A stretch of DNA of 64,000 nucleotides from the NCBI GenBank assembly GCA_025667525.1, contig JANFOE010000572.1, positions 708,336 through 772,335 of the forward strand. The letters run 5' to 3'. This document shows, piece by piece, positions 48,657-60,974 of this stretch. The notes under the pieces are model-generated. The model was not told where the DNA came from. It searched no databases and saw nothing but the letters and a program-made list of their open reading frames with translations. The stretch is from Glebionis coronaria. Lineage: Eukaryota; Streptophyta; Magnoliopsida; Asterales; Asteraceae. The position numbers and the translations under genes are program-made. Numbering within the stretch: position 1 is the first letter of the stretch; every line of letters starts with the position of its first letter.

Positions 48657-51600
48657 TGATATGAGTGATTTTACTCATATCAATTAGATCAATAATCACA
48701 CAATAAATGCATATAATAAATGAAAAAGCCTTGTATATGTGTTGTTTTGTTGTTTCATGTGTGTAGGTACCAAGATCACGAAAACCGGCGAAAACCACAC
48801 GAGTTTGAAGAAAAGATAGAGGAAGCCAAAGTCAAGCTTGGTTTCTAGTGGATTGAATTTATTGTAGATTATTTGGATCTTGTGGGCCCCACTTTTGGTT
48901 ATTGGGTTTAAAAGCCCAATTAGGGCAAACGTGTTTTCACTTTTGGTACAAAGTCCATAATAAGCCCAAATAAAGGCCCAAGTTAATAATAAAAATGGGC
49001 GGATTGGAATAATTGGGCCAAAAGCCCAAATCCTTAACAAATAAGGGACGAAGGAAATGTTATTTAACTCTTTACCACCCCAAAAGCCCATTAGGTCATA
49101 TTTTTTGGACGGTTGATAAAGATTATTTAAAGTGAATTGTTATTCACAAATACTCCCAGTCAACACTCGTTTATTCACACACACACATTTTAATTTACCA
49201 CCACTCAAACCTTTGATAAAAATAAAGTTCTCTCCATCTTCCCCAAAACCAAAATAACCAGACCTATTATCCACTGTTCACAAAACCCTAATTGATTAAT
49301 CACTTAAAATAAATTGGGGGTTTTGGTTTACTCGTGTGATTCACACGAGTGGATATAAATTCCCCAAGGAAATCGGAAGCAAGAAGTGATGGCATCTTTG
49401 ACGTGGCAACAGTCTATTGGCCTTAACACCTCATTTTCCATCACTCCTACAATCACTTGTGGACACCTCAGCATCAAAGAAGCACAACTAGCACAACGGA
49501 TGCCACGTTGGCAATCCGTGTGCTAGATTGGCTATTATCAACCGTTGGATGAAAACAAGAAAGAGAGACAAGAAAAGATGCTAAATAGAGGGCCTGGATC
49601 GATTCTCTTCCTCAACAAACTCCACCAACAAGTCTCGGGTTCAAGTATAAATACCCATGCTTTTTCTGTATTTTGTATCCCTTTCTTTTCCTTAGTGTTA
49701 TAATGGCAGTTTTAGTGTAGATGTAATTTTTCTCTTTAAAGTATTGTAATAATTTTTATATGAATTAATGAAAAGTTTTGATCGCAGTCTTTTATTCCTT
49801 TTTATTTACTTTTGTTAATTATTGGAGAAACAATTATAATCTGATCTATACTGTCAAAATAATATAATACAAATATTATTCGTTTAAGCTTTGTTCATAG
49901 CTTAGTTGAATAATATAAGGGAGATTAAAAGGGAAAATTAAGCTGAACCCACTGTTTAGTTTTAAATACAAGCTACTAGTTGTTGATTCATATTGGTTCA
50001 TGGACCGGAGATGTTTTAAAGTTCATGATTCGAGAATGGTGGTGTGATGTTTGGTGTCGAAATAGGGTTATAAGGAGGCTCAGCGCCGTCCTTCTTCTCA
50101 AAGGAACTCTTCAAAAGGTTTTATGTACTTTTTATTTTATGTTGTTCATATGTTTTACTAATATGTGGTTGGATTAATTTGTTTAGTGAGTAACTGTTTA
50201 ATATAGGATTGGTTTTAGTATTAAGTCTGATGGATTGATTTATCTGCTTGTTATTTTTACGGTTCAGTATTTTGTTTGACTGTTAAGATTTCAGATATAA
50301 ATGTAGGTTATATGTGAGTCATGAGTTGTTTATCTGAGATTTAAATGAAGTTTGTTTAAGGTAGTTTTAGTGTTCTGATCTGGCCTACCAGTTGCCTTTT
50401 AATTTCACTAATATATGGAGTTATAGTGTCTGTGGCTGTTCGAGTAATTGATTTTGCTGGTATTTTAGAGGTTATCTTGTTCAAACTTTATTTAAACGGA
50501 TTGCTGTAGATGAAACATTTGCTTGCTGAAAAGTTGATTTATCTGTTATTATTTTTGGTTTTTGAGATTTGCCAATCTGCTGAATTATAGAGGTTTTTGT
50601 TCTTTATATTTGATTAAACTACTCTGATTTAGTTTTTTTTTGAATTCATTCTGAGTTGTAGCTAATAAGGTTTACAAATGCTTATTATTCTAGTAACTAG
50701 TTTAGGTTAACTGATATATGGATTTGTCTGCTGATACTTGTTTTATCATGTTTGATTTAACTGTTGGTTTCACAGAAGTATTGGGTGATTATCTTATCCG
50801 TGACTTTAAATTAGTAGTGTAATTGATTTTTCATGATTTATCTTGCTGTGTATTAGATTTAACAGATTCATTAGATCTGTTAAAGCTCACAGGCTGATAT
50901 CCTTATCAGTCATTCCATAGAATTAGCACAAAAGTCTATCTTGTGACTTTGGTGTGAATTTTTACAGTCCATAACTTAATACCAAAAAAATTGTTACTCA
51001 GAGGTCTCGAACTCGAGACCTCCTGCTTAAAGGCCCAACGCTTTTACCATTGTGCTAGTTGAGCTGTTTGGTTTATTTACAGTCAACTTAGTTAATATAG
51101 TAAGTAGTATTAAAGCTGTCAGTTTATTTGTTTATTTTTTATACTTGTTTTCATTCTATTGAATTTGAATTAATAGAATTAGATATAAATTTTATAAAGT
51201 TTTTAAAATATAAATAAATAAAGCAGTAAATTTTATAAAGTTAGAATTTTTAATTAATTTTAGATAGTAATTAGATTTTTTAAATAATTTGATTTTAATA
51301 AAGTTAGTTTTTTTTAAATAAATTAAATTGATTAATTTTTATAAGTAAAATAGTTTTTAATAGATTTAAAATAGTGTTAAATTTATTTTAATTAAATAGA
51401 TTAATTTTTATAGATTTTTAAATAGTTTAATTTTTAAATAGTTTTAAATTTTAAGTAATTGTGTTTAGATTTAATAAATTCGGGGTTTACGATTCATGCA
51501 CGTTAGGATTAAAATAGGTTTAAAATTGGTAGAATTTAATTTTAGTTTAAAAAACCAAAACTCGTTCAAATCAATTGTCCAAATCGAATCAAAACGTCTC

Positions 51601-51757
51601 AAATTCACTCGATCTTCGTGTAAACGAACTTGGTTCACCAATGTGTTTAATTGAATTCGTCTTTGGTAATTTTAGTTTATTACTTTTTCCTAAAGGTAAT
51701 TTACTAATTTACCCTATAACGTATCTAATTATCACATATACTATCACGATCACATCA
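48657..51757 (+). repeat. A1 5' LTR (3,101 bp)
   Basis: It starts with a 10-bp inverted repeat, TGATATGAGT/ACTCATATCA (48657-48682). It contains a 21-nt palindrome (arms ACTCGTGTGA/TCACACGAGT, 49330-49350), a bZIP-type TGACGTGGCA (49399-49408), a TATAAATA box (49646-49653) and a tRNA-like segment (50995-51066). An extremely AT-rich stretch follows (51100-51480). ORFs inside (e.g. at 49980) have no family features. Confidence 0.95.
50995..51066 (-). other. tRNA-like / SINE-like segment in A1 5' LTR
   Basis: On the minus strand CTAGCACAATGG resembles a pol III A box and GAGTTCGAGACC a B box, at tRNA-like spacing. The B-box region lies in a perfect hairpin, GAGGTCTCGA/TCGAGACCTC (51001-51022). 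The fold does not give a standard cloverleaf and no anticodon is assigned. The same segment is in the 3' LTR at 60209-60280. Confidence 0.5.
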
Positions 51758-51764
51758 AAAATTT

Positions 51765-51781
51765 TGACGCCGCTGCCGGGG
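51765..51781 (+). promoter_or_regulatory. A1 primer-binding site
   Basis: TGACGCCGCTGCCGGGG, seven bases after the LTR, is a variant of the Athila/Tat primer site. It differs from the usual TGGCGCCGTTGCCGGGG at two positions. Confidence 0.85.
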
Positions 51782-52434
51782 ATCTTGTGTACGATTCGTT
51801 TTCGTGGAGATTTGTTGACCGTTGATTTGAAGACCCTTTCCGTCCTCGGAAAGTTTTGTTATTTTCTCTATTATATAGTATGTATCGTTTTTCTCGTTTT
51901 TTGTGATTACTATATTGTATTACGTAGAACAATAAATTTACATACTTTTCAAATAAGACCTTAGTTGGGATTTCATCACCTAGCTATTGTATTCGAATCC
52001 AAACCAAAAATAAAAGGCAAAATAGATCAATACTAATAAGAAGTTTGAACTCGATTTATACAAACTATAAGGTGGGTATAAGGCGACGTGCTATAAAAGG
52101 TCGTCTAAGGAAAAAGGTTTTTAAGTGCTTTGTGCCACCTCGTTTCCCCGCTTGCTTGTGCGTATATTGAGAGGGACGACCTATTATTGGTTTTCCGACT
52201 CAAGTAGTAATAAATCTTATTTTTGTAGTTTACTTATTAAACCTCGAGACGTTTAGGTTTTCACCTATCGTTTCAAAGTCGACCGAGGGTAATTTACTTC
52301 CATAGTAGTTATCCTTATTCCTTGTTTTTATCGATCATTTTTGATTGAGCAATACCAGATAAAAGTACCAAAAATAATCTTCTTCTTGTCTAATTTCTTT
52401 TCTTCAATCCTCTAAATTCTCGTCTTTGTAGTGT
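51782..52434 (+). other. A1 untranslated leader
   Basis: 650 bp with no convincing ORF. A 129-codon frame (51575-51964) straddles the LTR end and primer site and is not a gene. Confidence 0.6.
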
Positions 52435-54045
52435 ATGCAATTACGTTCTTCTCGACTTGTGATTGATTTTAATAGGCTTGAAAATATTCCTCGTAGAAAT
52501 AGAAATCGTCAACAACGAATAGTGGAACCCGAGCTTCCACCTAATGTTGTAGAGATGGCCGATAACTGAACAATGGAGGAATTGCTCCGTGCGCCCACCG
52601 AAGGGTATGGGGAAGCAATCGTTGTTCCGGCTATTTTGGCGGATCATTATGAGATTAACACGGGTCTTTTATCGCTCATTCGTGCCGACCAATTTCGTGG
52701 CAATGAGACCGATAACCCGCACTCTCACATTCGGAATTTTCTTCGAATTACCTCGACTCTCAAGTTTAGAGATGTGCCGAATGACGCGATTAAGCTCATG
52801 CTTTTGCCGTACTCGCTCGAGGGTAATGCTAAGATTTGGTATGAGAAAGAACCACCGGGTTCGATTTTAACATGGGATGATTTAGTGTCTAAGTTCATGA
52901 ATTATTTCTTTCCACCATCTAAGACAACACACTTTAAGAACGAGATCACTAGATTTGAACAAAAAGTGCATGAATCGTTTGGGGTTGCTTGGGAAAGATT
53001 TAAAGATTTGTTGAGACAATGTCCACACCACGGTTTCTCGGAATTACATCAAATTAATACTTTCTATAATGGGCTTAATATGATTGAACAAGATTCTTTA
53101 AATGCCGCCGCGGGTGGTAATCTTTTAAGAAAAACTCCGAGAGACCAGTGGTGTATAATTGAGAATAAGTCTAGAGCACAATATTCACGAAACACACCGA
53201 GTGTTTCCAATGTGAATTCGTTTAATCCCGAGATTGCTAGATTGGACTCTAAGATTGACACGATTTTGAATGAGATTCGGAAGAATCCTCATGGATCGAT
53301 TAATATGGTTGAGAATGTTTGTGTATCATGTGGTGGAGCACATCCTAATTATGCTTGTTTAACCACGGGGTTTGATCAAGCTAGTGCTTTTGCCGCGACG
53401 GGAACTTATGGCTCCAACGGTCAAGTTCCTTGTCAAAATCATGTTGCTCCACCGGGTTTTCCACCGCTTCAAAATAGGTACAACAATGGAAATAATGGGA
53501 ATAATTTTAACCGTGGTAACTAAGGGAATTTCACCCAAGGAAATAGGTTTAATGCTAATCAGAATAATCAAGATTTTCAAAGCAATAACCAAAATGAGTT
53601 GTCAAGCTATATCAAGTCGAATGAGGCAAATTTGAAGGCTTTTCAAAATAACATTCAAGGGCAAATTAATACTTTGAAACTCGATTTTCAAAACACGATT
53701 AAAGGGCAAAACAATAAGATTGAGCTTAATCAACAAAGGCTAGAGCAAAGTCAAAATCGTATGCAACAATGTTTGGAACAAAGTCAAAATAAATTGCTTT
53801 CGATGTTTGAAGGATTTATGTCTAAACCATCATCTTCTTTGGGTTGCTTACCTAGTAATACCATTCCAAACCCGAAGGGAGAGCTTAAGGCCATAACCGT
53901 TTATGATGATTGTGATAATTTAGAAGAAGTTGAAGTGATTGAGTTTAATCCTCCACCTAAGGAAACTTTTCTAGATGTCACCAAGGCTACTTTAAATGTG
54001 ATTAGTACCTCGGTTTTCTTTGATTTCTTTTTCCAAGAAATATAA
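52435..54045 (+). pseudogene. A1 gag polyprotein
   Basis: The chosen start is the ATG at 52435 (MQLRSSRLV). The frame has a TGA at 52567 and a TAA at 53521 but is otherwise open to 54045. Gypsy-type Retrotrans_gag core: FRGNETDNPHSHIRNFL, LMLLPYSLEGNAKIWY, DDLVSKFMNYFFPPSKT, FKDLLRQCPHHG. A CCHC zinc knuckle reads CVSCGGAHPNYAC (near 53325-53365). A Gln/Asn-rich coiled coil follows (53640-53800). LPSNTIPNPKGELKAIT at 53850-53900 is the gag-protease junction motif of Athila elements, here missing the usual TTRSG continuation. A frameshift near 54030 leads into protease. Confidence 0.88.
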
Positions 54046-54538
54046 AGATCCGGGTCAATTCTTGATACCTTGTGTTTTCAATGAGCTTGGGGTATGCAAA
54101 GCCTTAGCCGATCTAGGAGCTAGCATTAACTTAATGCCCCTAGCCATTTGGAAAACTATTGACTATGCACCACTAAGTACCACTCGAATGATCATTGAGC
54201 TTGCTAATGGTACCACCACTCGACCGTTTGGTATAGCGGAAAATGTCATTGTTAAAGTGGGAAAGTTTTTGTACTTAGCCGATTTTGCTATAGTTGATTA
54301 TGAGACCAATCCTCGTGTGCCTATAATTTTAGGACGACCATTTTTGTGCACGGCTCATGTTCAAGTTGATATGAGGAAAGAAGAGATTAAATTGTTTTAT
54401 GGGGATAAAAGTATTGTTTTCAAACTGGAAAAGATTCCAAGATTTGTTTCTAAGAAAGTGGAAAGTGTTAAACTTGTTGAGACTATTGAAAGTAATAAGA
54501 AAGCTCTATTTGATAAAGGTTTTTTTTTCCAATTTTAG
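54020..54538 (+). pseudogene. A1 aspartic protease
   Basis: 172 codons. GQFLIPCVFN, then the catalytic segment ALADLGASINLMP (Asp in DLGAS), then ELANGTTTRPFGIAENVIVKVGKF and VPIILGRPFLCTAHV. This is the single-domain retropepsin of Athila/Tat gypsy elements; it acts as a dimer to cut gag. The active-site residues are intact. It ends after a T9 run (54520-54530), where slippage probably shifted the frame from the following acidic ORF. Confidence 0.92.
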
Positions 54539-54539
54539 A

Positions 54540-55887
54540 AACCTCATTTTGTGATAACGAAAAGTTAAATTCAAAGGAAGAGGCTTGCTTTGTTGAATCA
54601 TGTTGTAATCTTTCCTCATCTCCACTCACTCCACACGAGGATGATAGTTCTAAGATTGAAAAAGAAATTGATGAATAACTAAGTGCACCATTTGATGCTA
54701 GTGAGTTTAATAGTGAGAATTTTGATCCCGAGAGTGATATTGCTTTAATTGAACAATCTTTGAAAATGGACTCATTTTCACTCTCTTCGAAGGATCAAAT
54801 TGATGTTCCTAAGGCACAATCTTCCGTTGAATAGCCTTTGATTCCTAACTTCACACCGAGTGAGGTTAGTGACTATTCATGCGATAAGTTCATCGATGAA
54901 CTTTTTTCTATCACTGATCCACTTTCACAGAGAAGTGAAGACGTTTCCGATCTCGAGATCGAGTGTGATTCTCGTGTTTTACCTACCATTCTCGAGGAAT
55001 TCTCCGATGAATTTCCTTCTAATGAGAATGATTATCTTGTATCCGAGTGTGACACACTTGATACTTTGTCGGATATTTCTTGTGATGACAAGATTGATGA
55101 CACTTTTTTGACCTACTCAAATCCTCTCTTTGAAGCTTCAATTAACAATAACCCATTGTTTCAAGAGGATTTTGAGAGCATCGTACCTCCTACATCTCAC
55201 AACCTTTGTGATGATGAGCTTCTCTTGAAGGAGGTTGATGAGTTTCTCTATATAGACATTCCTTCGGAATTTAAGGAGGAGTCTAATGACGGTGATGACG
55301 ATACTTGGTTTGATCACCCGATTTATGATGATGATAATGTTGACCCGGAGGGAGAAATTACTTTTGCTCCAATTATCCTTCCCACTCGCTTTGATCTTAA
55401 TGTGCGGGTTTTTCGTGCGACTCATTTTGAGTACCATGACCCCTTTGTTCACATTCCTAAGAGTGACAAGGTCGACAAAGTCATGCAAGTTGATACCACT
55501 AGTGTTGAGACTTTTATACCACCATTACTATGTGTTTCATATGATTTTGGATTAGCATGGGTGGACGACACCGTTTTGTCCATTCCTTTCTCCACCGAGG
55601 ACGAGGTATTCGACCCCAGAATCGTTAATTTAGGGAAATCTCAGCCTTTCACCGATGTAATAATTGAATGACTTTTTGATCATCTTGGTACGAGTTTATC
55701 TCGGGGAGCATGCTACATCCATATCGTGATTTGTGACTACCATCTCTTTTTAGAGATTCGTGTTGGAGTTTTATCCTTTCGTTTGTCATCCGACAACGAG
55801 GATGTAATCTTTGACCCAGGCATCGTGCTTTATCATGGATTTTATTCCATTATGCCGGTTTTCACCACTTTCCCTAAGGACCAATGA
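54540..55887 (+). pseudogene. A1 acidic ORF replacing RT-integrase
   Basis: One reading frame runs from just after protease to the TGA at 55885-55887 and is broken only by TAA at 54676, TAG at 54833 and TGA at 55669. The largest piece (54838-55671) has 277 codons, very rich in Asp, Glu and Ser (CDKFIDELFS, VLPTILEEFSDEFPSNEND, SNDGDDDTWFDHPIYDDDN), then a less acidic C-terminal part (PTRFDLNVRVFRATHFEY). Similar Glu/Asp blocks with repeated D-x-L-S pattern suggest internal duplication. It has no RT, RNase H or integrase motif and no membrane segment. Its function is unknown. Confidence 0.65.
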
Positions 55888-57896
55888 ATGTGGGGATCGA
55901 GTCGAGCTCATGACTCGGTTAACAAAAACGAGGTGCCTTGTGGGGGAGTCCCATACATTCTATTTTCTTTCTATTTTCTAACACTAATAAGGCTTGATCT
56001 TTCAAGCTCGTGCTCGTGTTTTGTTGTGTTGTGAATCTTAGGTATGACCCTAAGCATTGAAGACTCTCGTGTTCGGTTTTTGCCGGTCCACTTGATCTTC
56101 CATTCTTTGATTGCCAAAAAGGGGCACACTCTCTATCCTTTGATTTTTATCGACCAACATTTTCTCTTGAGGCATAATTAATAAACGACATATAGATTTG
56201 CGTGCTCTTTCCATGTTAGGATTTTGCATTAGACTCTTCGTGTTTTAGCAAGGGGGTGTTACTCTTGAGCTAAGAAACATTGAGGACAATGTTTGGTTTT
56301 AGCATGGGGGTGTCAATCGATATAATCGCTTGCAATTGCTTTTGTCGTGTTTAAACGTAATTTTTTTTCTCATTTTTCATAAAATTTTAAATTTTTAGTG
56401 TTATTTTTAAGTTTTAATAAAGAAAATAAGTGCTTTTGACACAAATGTAGGCTTTCCGTTGGTGAAAATAAGAATAGTTTTTTACTCGACTCGGTTTTTA
56501 CCTTAGCTTTTCCTTAACGTATTTGAATTAAGTTTTGCTAGGCTTTAATATAGGGAGCTTTAAAACGCGAAAGTCTTAACTCATACGGGTTAAGAACAAG
56601 AACTTTTCGCAAGGTCCTATAATTGATCCTAGAAAGTCGTTTATCAAGGGAACTTTAAAACGCAAATTCTAAAACTCGAAAAAGTATAAGAAGATGCAAG
56701 ATCCTATAGATGACCTGAAAACCCAAAACTTTGATTTAATAGGCTAAGTATCCATTGATTTCACATTTTTGAAATTTTACAATATGGAGAACAAGAAATA
56801 ATAGAGTTCAATCGTAAGTTTCTAAAATTAACTCTTCTTTGTGCAAGTATTTTTGTGTTTGATTTAATCTCCTCGTATTTACTTTCCACGCTTGAATAAT
56901 AAATTGCTTAATAAATGAAGTTTTTAGCGGTCTAGGCTTGATATCTTAACTCATAACTCCTTCTTTTTCTTCCCTTGTAATTAAAGTGAGAACACATTAA
57001 GGGTGTCAGCGTCATGGACTTTTGATCATGGGATTGCGGAAATTTGGCTTACTATAAATATCATATTAATAAAGAAGAATAAACAAAAACATGTTCTCTA
57101 GGAGCCTTCGGGTGGGAGTCATGTAGCACTAACATTATCATTAGAGCCTTAGGGTGTATGACGAGGGGACGTGTTGAATAAAAATTGCTTCACCATCATG
57201 AGCCGTAAGATGGGATGGTGACGTCAATTCCCTTATTTTTGACCAAGGAGCCATCGGGTGTGGATTTTAAATAAGGAGCACAATTGCATCTTAAAGAGCC
57301 GCAAGGTGTTATGATGTAGTTGTTGCTAACTCCATATAATGTCATAATTGACTTTGGAGGTTTTATTTTTGCTTTTAAGTAGCCATATTAGCCAAATTTC
57401 GGGTCCATGGATTTATCCCTCAAATCGTGTTAAGTTATCCTTGATGTGGGCTTTCTTTAGTGACAACGGTTTTTGAAGTCGAGGTTAGGTTTTGAGTTTG
57501 AGTTTACACCGTTCTTGCCTTCATTTTTGGACTAATAAATATCAAATAAGTCAAATGAGCTTTTGGGTGCATGACAAATAAAATCTAGAGATACAGTTAG
57601 GAATAATAGGAGATTGAGTTTAACACAAATTACTTGTATGAGTTGTTTTCATTTTGGGGCTTATGATTGACAATGATCTTGTTTTTGCACTTGGCGTGGA
57701 AAAGTGAAAAGTCGAGGACGATGAATGTATTTTAGTTTTATGATCCTAAAAGTTATTTTTCTAATAATGAAAGCAATACATTATGTCTTTGCAAAATAAA
57801 AAGTTTAAAAAGTTGAATAATGGTGTAGTTGGAGTTTTATTTTATCATTGCGTGAGGACACGGCAATTGCTTAGCAAGGGGGAGTTTGATATGAGT
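55888..57896 (+). other. A1 3' non-coding region
   Basis: It contains AACATTGAGGACAATGTTTGG followed by AGCATGGGGGTG (56274-56313), a pair of motifs characteristic of the end of Athila/Tat coding regions. Two related AACTTTAAAACGC segments lie at 56565-56700. Five spaced GAGCC..GGGTG repeats lie at 57102, 57144, 57201, 57248 and 57296. The terminal purine tract is at 57884-57896. Confidence 0.75.
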
Positions 57897-60800
57897 GATT
57901 TTACTCATATCATTTAGATCAATAATCACACAATAAATGCATATAATCAATGAAAATGCCTTGTATATGTGTTGTTTTGTTGTTTCATGTGTGTAGGCAC
58001 CAAGATCACGAAAACCGGCGAAAACGACACGAGTTTGAAGAAAAGATCGAGGAAGCCAAAGTCAAGCTCGGTTTCGAGTGGATTGAATTTATTGAAGATT
58101 ATTTGGACCTTGTGGACCCTACTTTTGGTTATTGGGTTTAAAAGCCCAATTAGGGCAAACATGTTTTCACTTTTGGTACAAAGTCCATAATAAGCCAAAA
58201 TAAAGGCCCAAGTTAATAATAAAAATGGGCGGATTGGAATAATTGCGCCAAAAGCCCAAATCCTTAACAAATGAGGGACAAAGGAAATGTTATTTAACTC
58301 TTTACCCACCCCAAAAGCCCATTAGGTCATATTTTTTGGACGGTTAATAAAGATTATTTAAAGTGAATTGGTATTCACAAATACTCCCAGTCAACACTCG
58401 TTTATTCACACACACACGTTTTAATTTACCACCACTCAAACCTTCGATAAAAACAAAGTTCTCTCCATCTTCCCCAAAACCAAAAATAACCAGACCTATT
58501 ATCCACTGTTCACAAAACCCTAATTGATTAATCACTTAAAATAAATTGGGGGTTTTGGTTTACTCGTGTGATTCACACGAGTGGATATAAATTCCCAAGG
58601 GAAATCGGAAGCAAGAAGTGATGGCATCTTTGACGTGGCAACAGTCTATTGGCCTTAACACCTCATTTTCCATCACTCCTCCAATCAATTGTGGACACCT
58701 CAGCATCAAAGAAGCACAACTAGCACAACGGATGCCACGTCTGCAATCCGTGTGCTAGATTGGCTATTATCAACCGTTGGATGAAAACAAGAAAGAGAGA
58801 GAAGAAAAGATGCTAAATAGAGGGCCTGGATCGATTCTCTTCCTCAACAAACTCCACCAACAAGTATCGGGTTCAAGTATAAATACCCATGCTTTTTCTG
58901 TATTTTGTATCCCTTTCTTTTCCTTAGTGTTATAATGGCAGTTTTAGTGTAGATGTAGTTTTTCTCTTTAAAGTATTTTAATAATTTTTATATGAATTAA
59001 TGAAAAGTTTTGATCTCAGTCTTTTATTCCTTTTTATTTACGTTTGTTAATTATTGGAGAAACAATTATAATCTGATCTATACTGTCAAAATAATATAAT
59101 AAAAATATTATTCGTTTAAGCTTTGTTCATAGCTTAGTTGAATAATATAAGGGAGATTACAACTGTTTAGTTTTAAATACAAGCTACTAGTTGTTGATTC
59201 ATATTGGTTCATGGACCGGAGATGTTTTAAAGTTCATGATTCGAGAATGGTGGTGTGATGTTTGGTGTCGAAATAGGGTTATAAGGAGGCTCAGCGCCGT
59301 CCTTCTTCTCAAAGGAACTCTTCAAAAGGTTTTATGTACTTTTTATTTTATGTTGTTCATATGTTTTACTAATATGTGTTTGGATTAATTTGTTTAGTGA
59401 GTAACTGTTTAATATAGGATTGGTTTTAGTATTAAGTCTGATGGATTGATTTATCTGCTTGTTATTGTTTACGGTTCAGTATTTTGTTTGACTGTTAAGA
59501 TTTCAGATATAAATGTAGGTTATATGTGAGTCATGAGTTGTTTATCTGAGATTTAAATGAAGTTTGTTTAAGGTAGTTTTAGTGTTCTGATCTGGCCTAC
59601 CAGTTGCCTTTTAATTTCACTAATATATGGAGTTATAGTGTCTATGGCTGTTAGAGTAATTGATTTTGCTGGTATTTTAGAGGTTATCTTGTTCGAACTT
59701 TATTTAAACGGATTGCTGTAGATGAAACATTTGCTTGCTGAAAAGTTGATTTATCTGTTATTATTTTTGGCTTTTGAGATTTGCCAATCTGCTGAATTAT
59801 AGAGGTTTTTGTTCTTTATATTTGATTAAACTGCTCTGATTCAGTTTTTTTTTGAATTCATTCTGAGTTGTAGCTAATAAGGTTTACAAATGCTTATTAT
59901 TCTAGTAACTAGTTCAGGTTAACTGATATATGGATTTGTCTGCTGATACTTGTTTTATCATGTTTGATTTAACTGTTGGTTTCACTGATGTATTGGGTGA
60001 TTAATCTTATCTGTGACTTTAAATTAGTAGTGTAATTGATTTTTTCATGATTTATCTTGCTGTGTATTAGATTTAACAGATTCATTAGATCTGTTAAAGC
60101 TCACAGGCTGATATCCTTATCAGTCATTCCATAGATATAGCACAAAATTCTATCTTGTGACTTTGGTGTGAATTTTTACAGTCCAGAAGTTAATACCAAA
60201 AAAATTGTTACTCAGAGGTCTCGAACTCGAGACCTCCTGCTTAAAGGCCCAACGCTTTTACCATTGTGCTAGTTGAGCTGTTTAGTTTATTTACAGTCAA
60301 CTTAGTTAATATAGTAAGTTGTATTAAAGCTATCAGTTTATTTGTTTATTTTTGATACTTGCTTTCATTTTATTGAATTTGAATTAATAGAATTAGATAT
60401 AAATTTTATATAGTTTTTAAAATATAAATAATTAAAGCAATAAATTTTATAAAGTTAGAATTTTTAATTAATTTTAGATAGTAATTAGATTTTTTAAATA
60501 ATTTGATTTTAATAAAGTTAGTTTTTTTATAAATAAATTAAATTTATTAATTTTTTAGAAGTAAAATAGTTTTTAGTAGATTTAAAATAGTGTTAAAATT
60601 ATTTTAATTAAATAGATTTATTTTTATAGATTTTTAAATAGTTTAATTTTTAAATAGTTTTAAATTTTAAGTAATTGCGTTTAGATTTAATAAATTCGGG
60701 GTTTACGATTCATGCACTTTAGGATTAAAATAGGTTTAAAATTGGTAGAATTTAATTTTAGTTTAAAAAACCGAAACCCATTCAAATCAATTGTCCAAAT

Positions 60801-60974
60801 CGAATCAAAACGTCTCAAATTCACTCGATCTTCGTGTACAACGAACTTGGTTCACTAACGTGTTTAATTGAATTCGTCTTTGGTAATTTTAGTTTATTAC
60901 TTTCTCCTAAAGGTAATTTACTAATTCACCCTATAACGTATCTAATTATCACATATACTATCACGATCACATCA
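57897..60974 (+). repeat. A1 3' LTR (3,078 bp)
   Basis: Partner of 48657-51757, carrying the same start hairpin, 21-nt palindrome (58562-58582), TATAAATA (58878-58885) and tRNA-like segment (60209-60280). It lacks about 21 bp near 59157 (GGGAGATTACAACTG). Scattered substitutions throughout indicate an older insertion than G2. Confidence 0.95.

Larger units (their letters stand above)
48657..60974 (+). mobile_element. A1: Athila/Tat-like gypsy element lacking RT and integrase
   Basis: 12,318 bp with LTRs 48657-51757 (3,101 bp) and 57897-60974 (3,078 bp) and a perfect target duplication ATAAG (48652-48656 and 60975-60979). The primer site TGACGCCGCTGCCGGGG (51765-51781) is the GGCGCCGTTGCCGGGG-type site of Athila/Tat elements. 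The purine tract AAGGGGGAGTT ends at 57896. The interior encodes gag, aspartic protease and an acidic ORF; nothing resembling RT, RNase H or integrase is seen on either strand. Between protease and the GAGGACAATG motif (56283) only the acidic ORF is found. Confidence 0.93.

Noticed and set aside
49980..50177. ORF of 65 codons, repeated at 59191-59388
   Set aside because: It is present only because the A1 LTR is duplicated; no domain or start context supports a gene.
50995..51066. Functional tRNA gene
   Set aside because: Box-like motifs are present but no acceptor stem or anticodon arm folds properly, and the copy is LTR-borne.
51575..51964. 129-codon ORF at the A1 LTR/leader junction
   Set aside because: It spans the LTR end and primer-binding site and shows no family resemblance.
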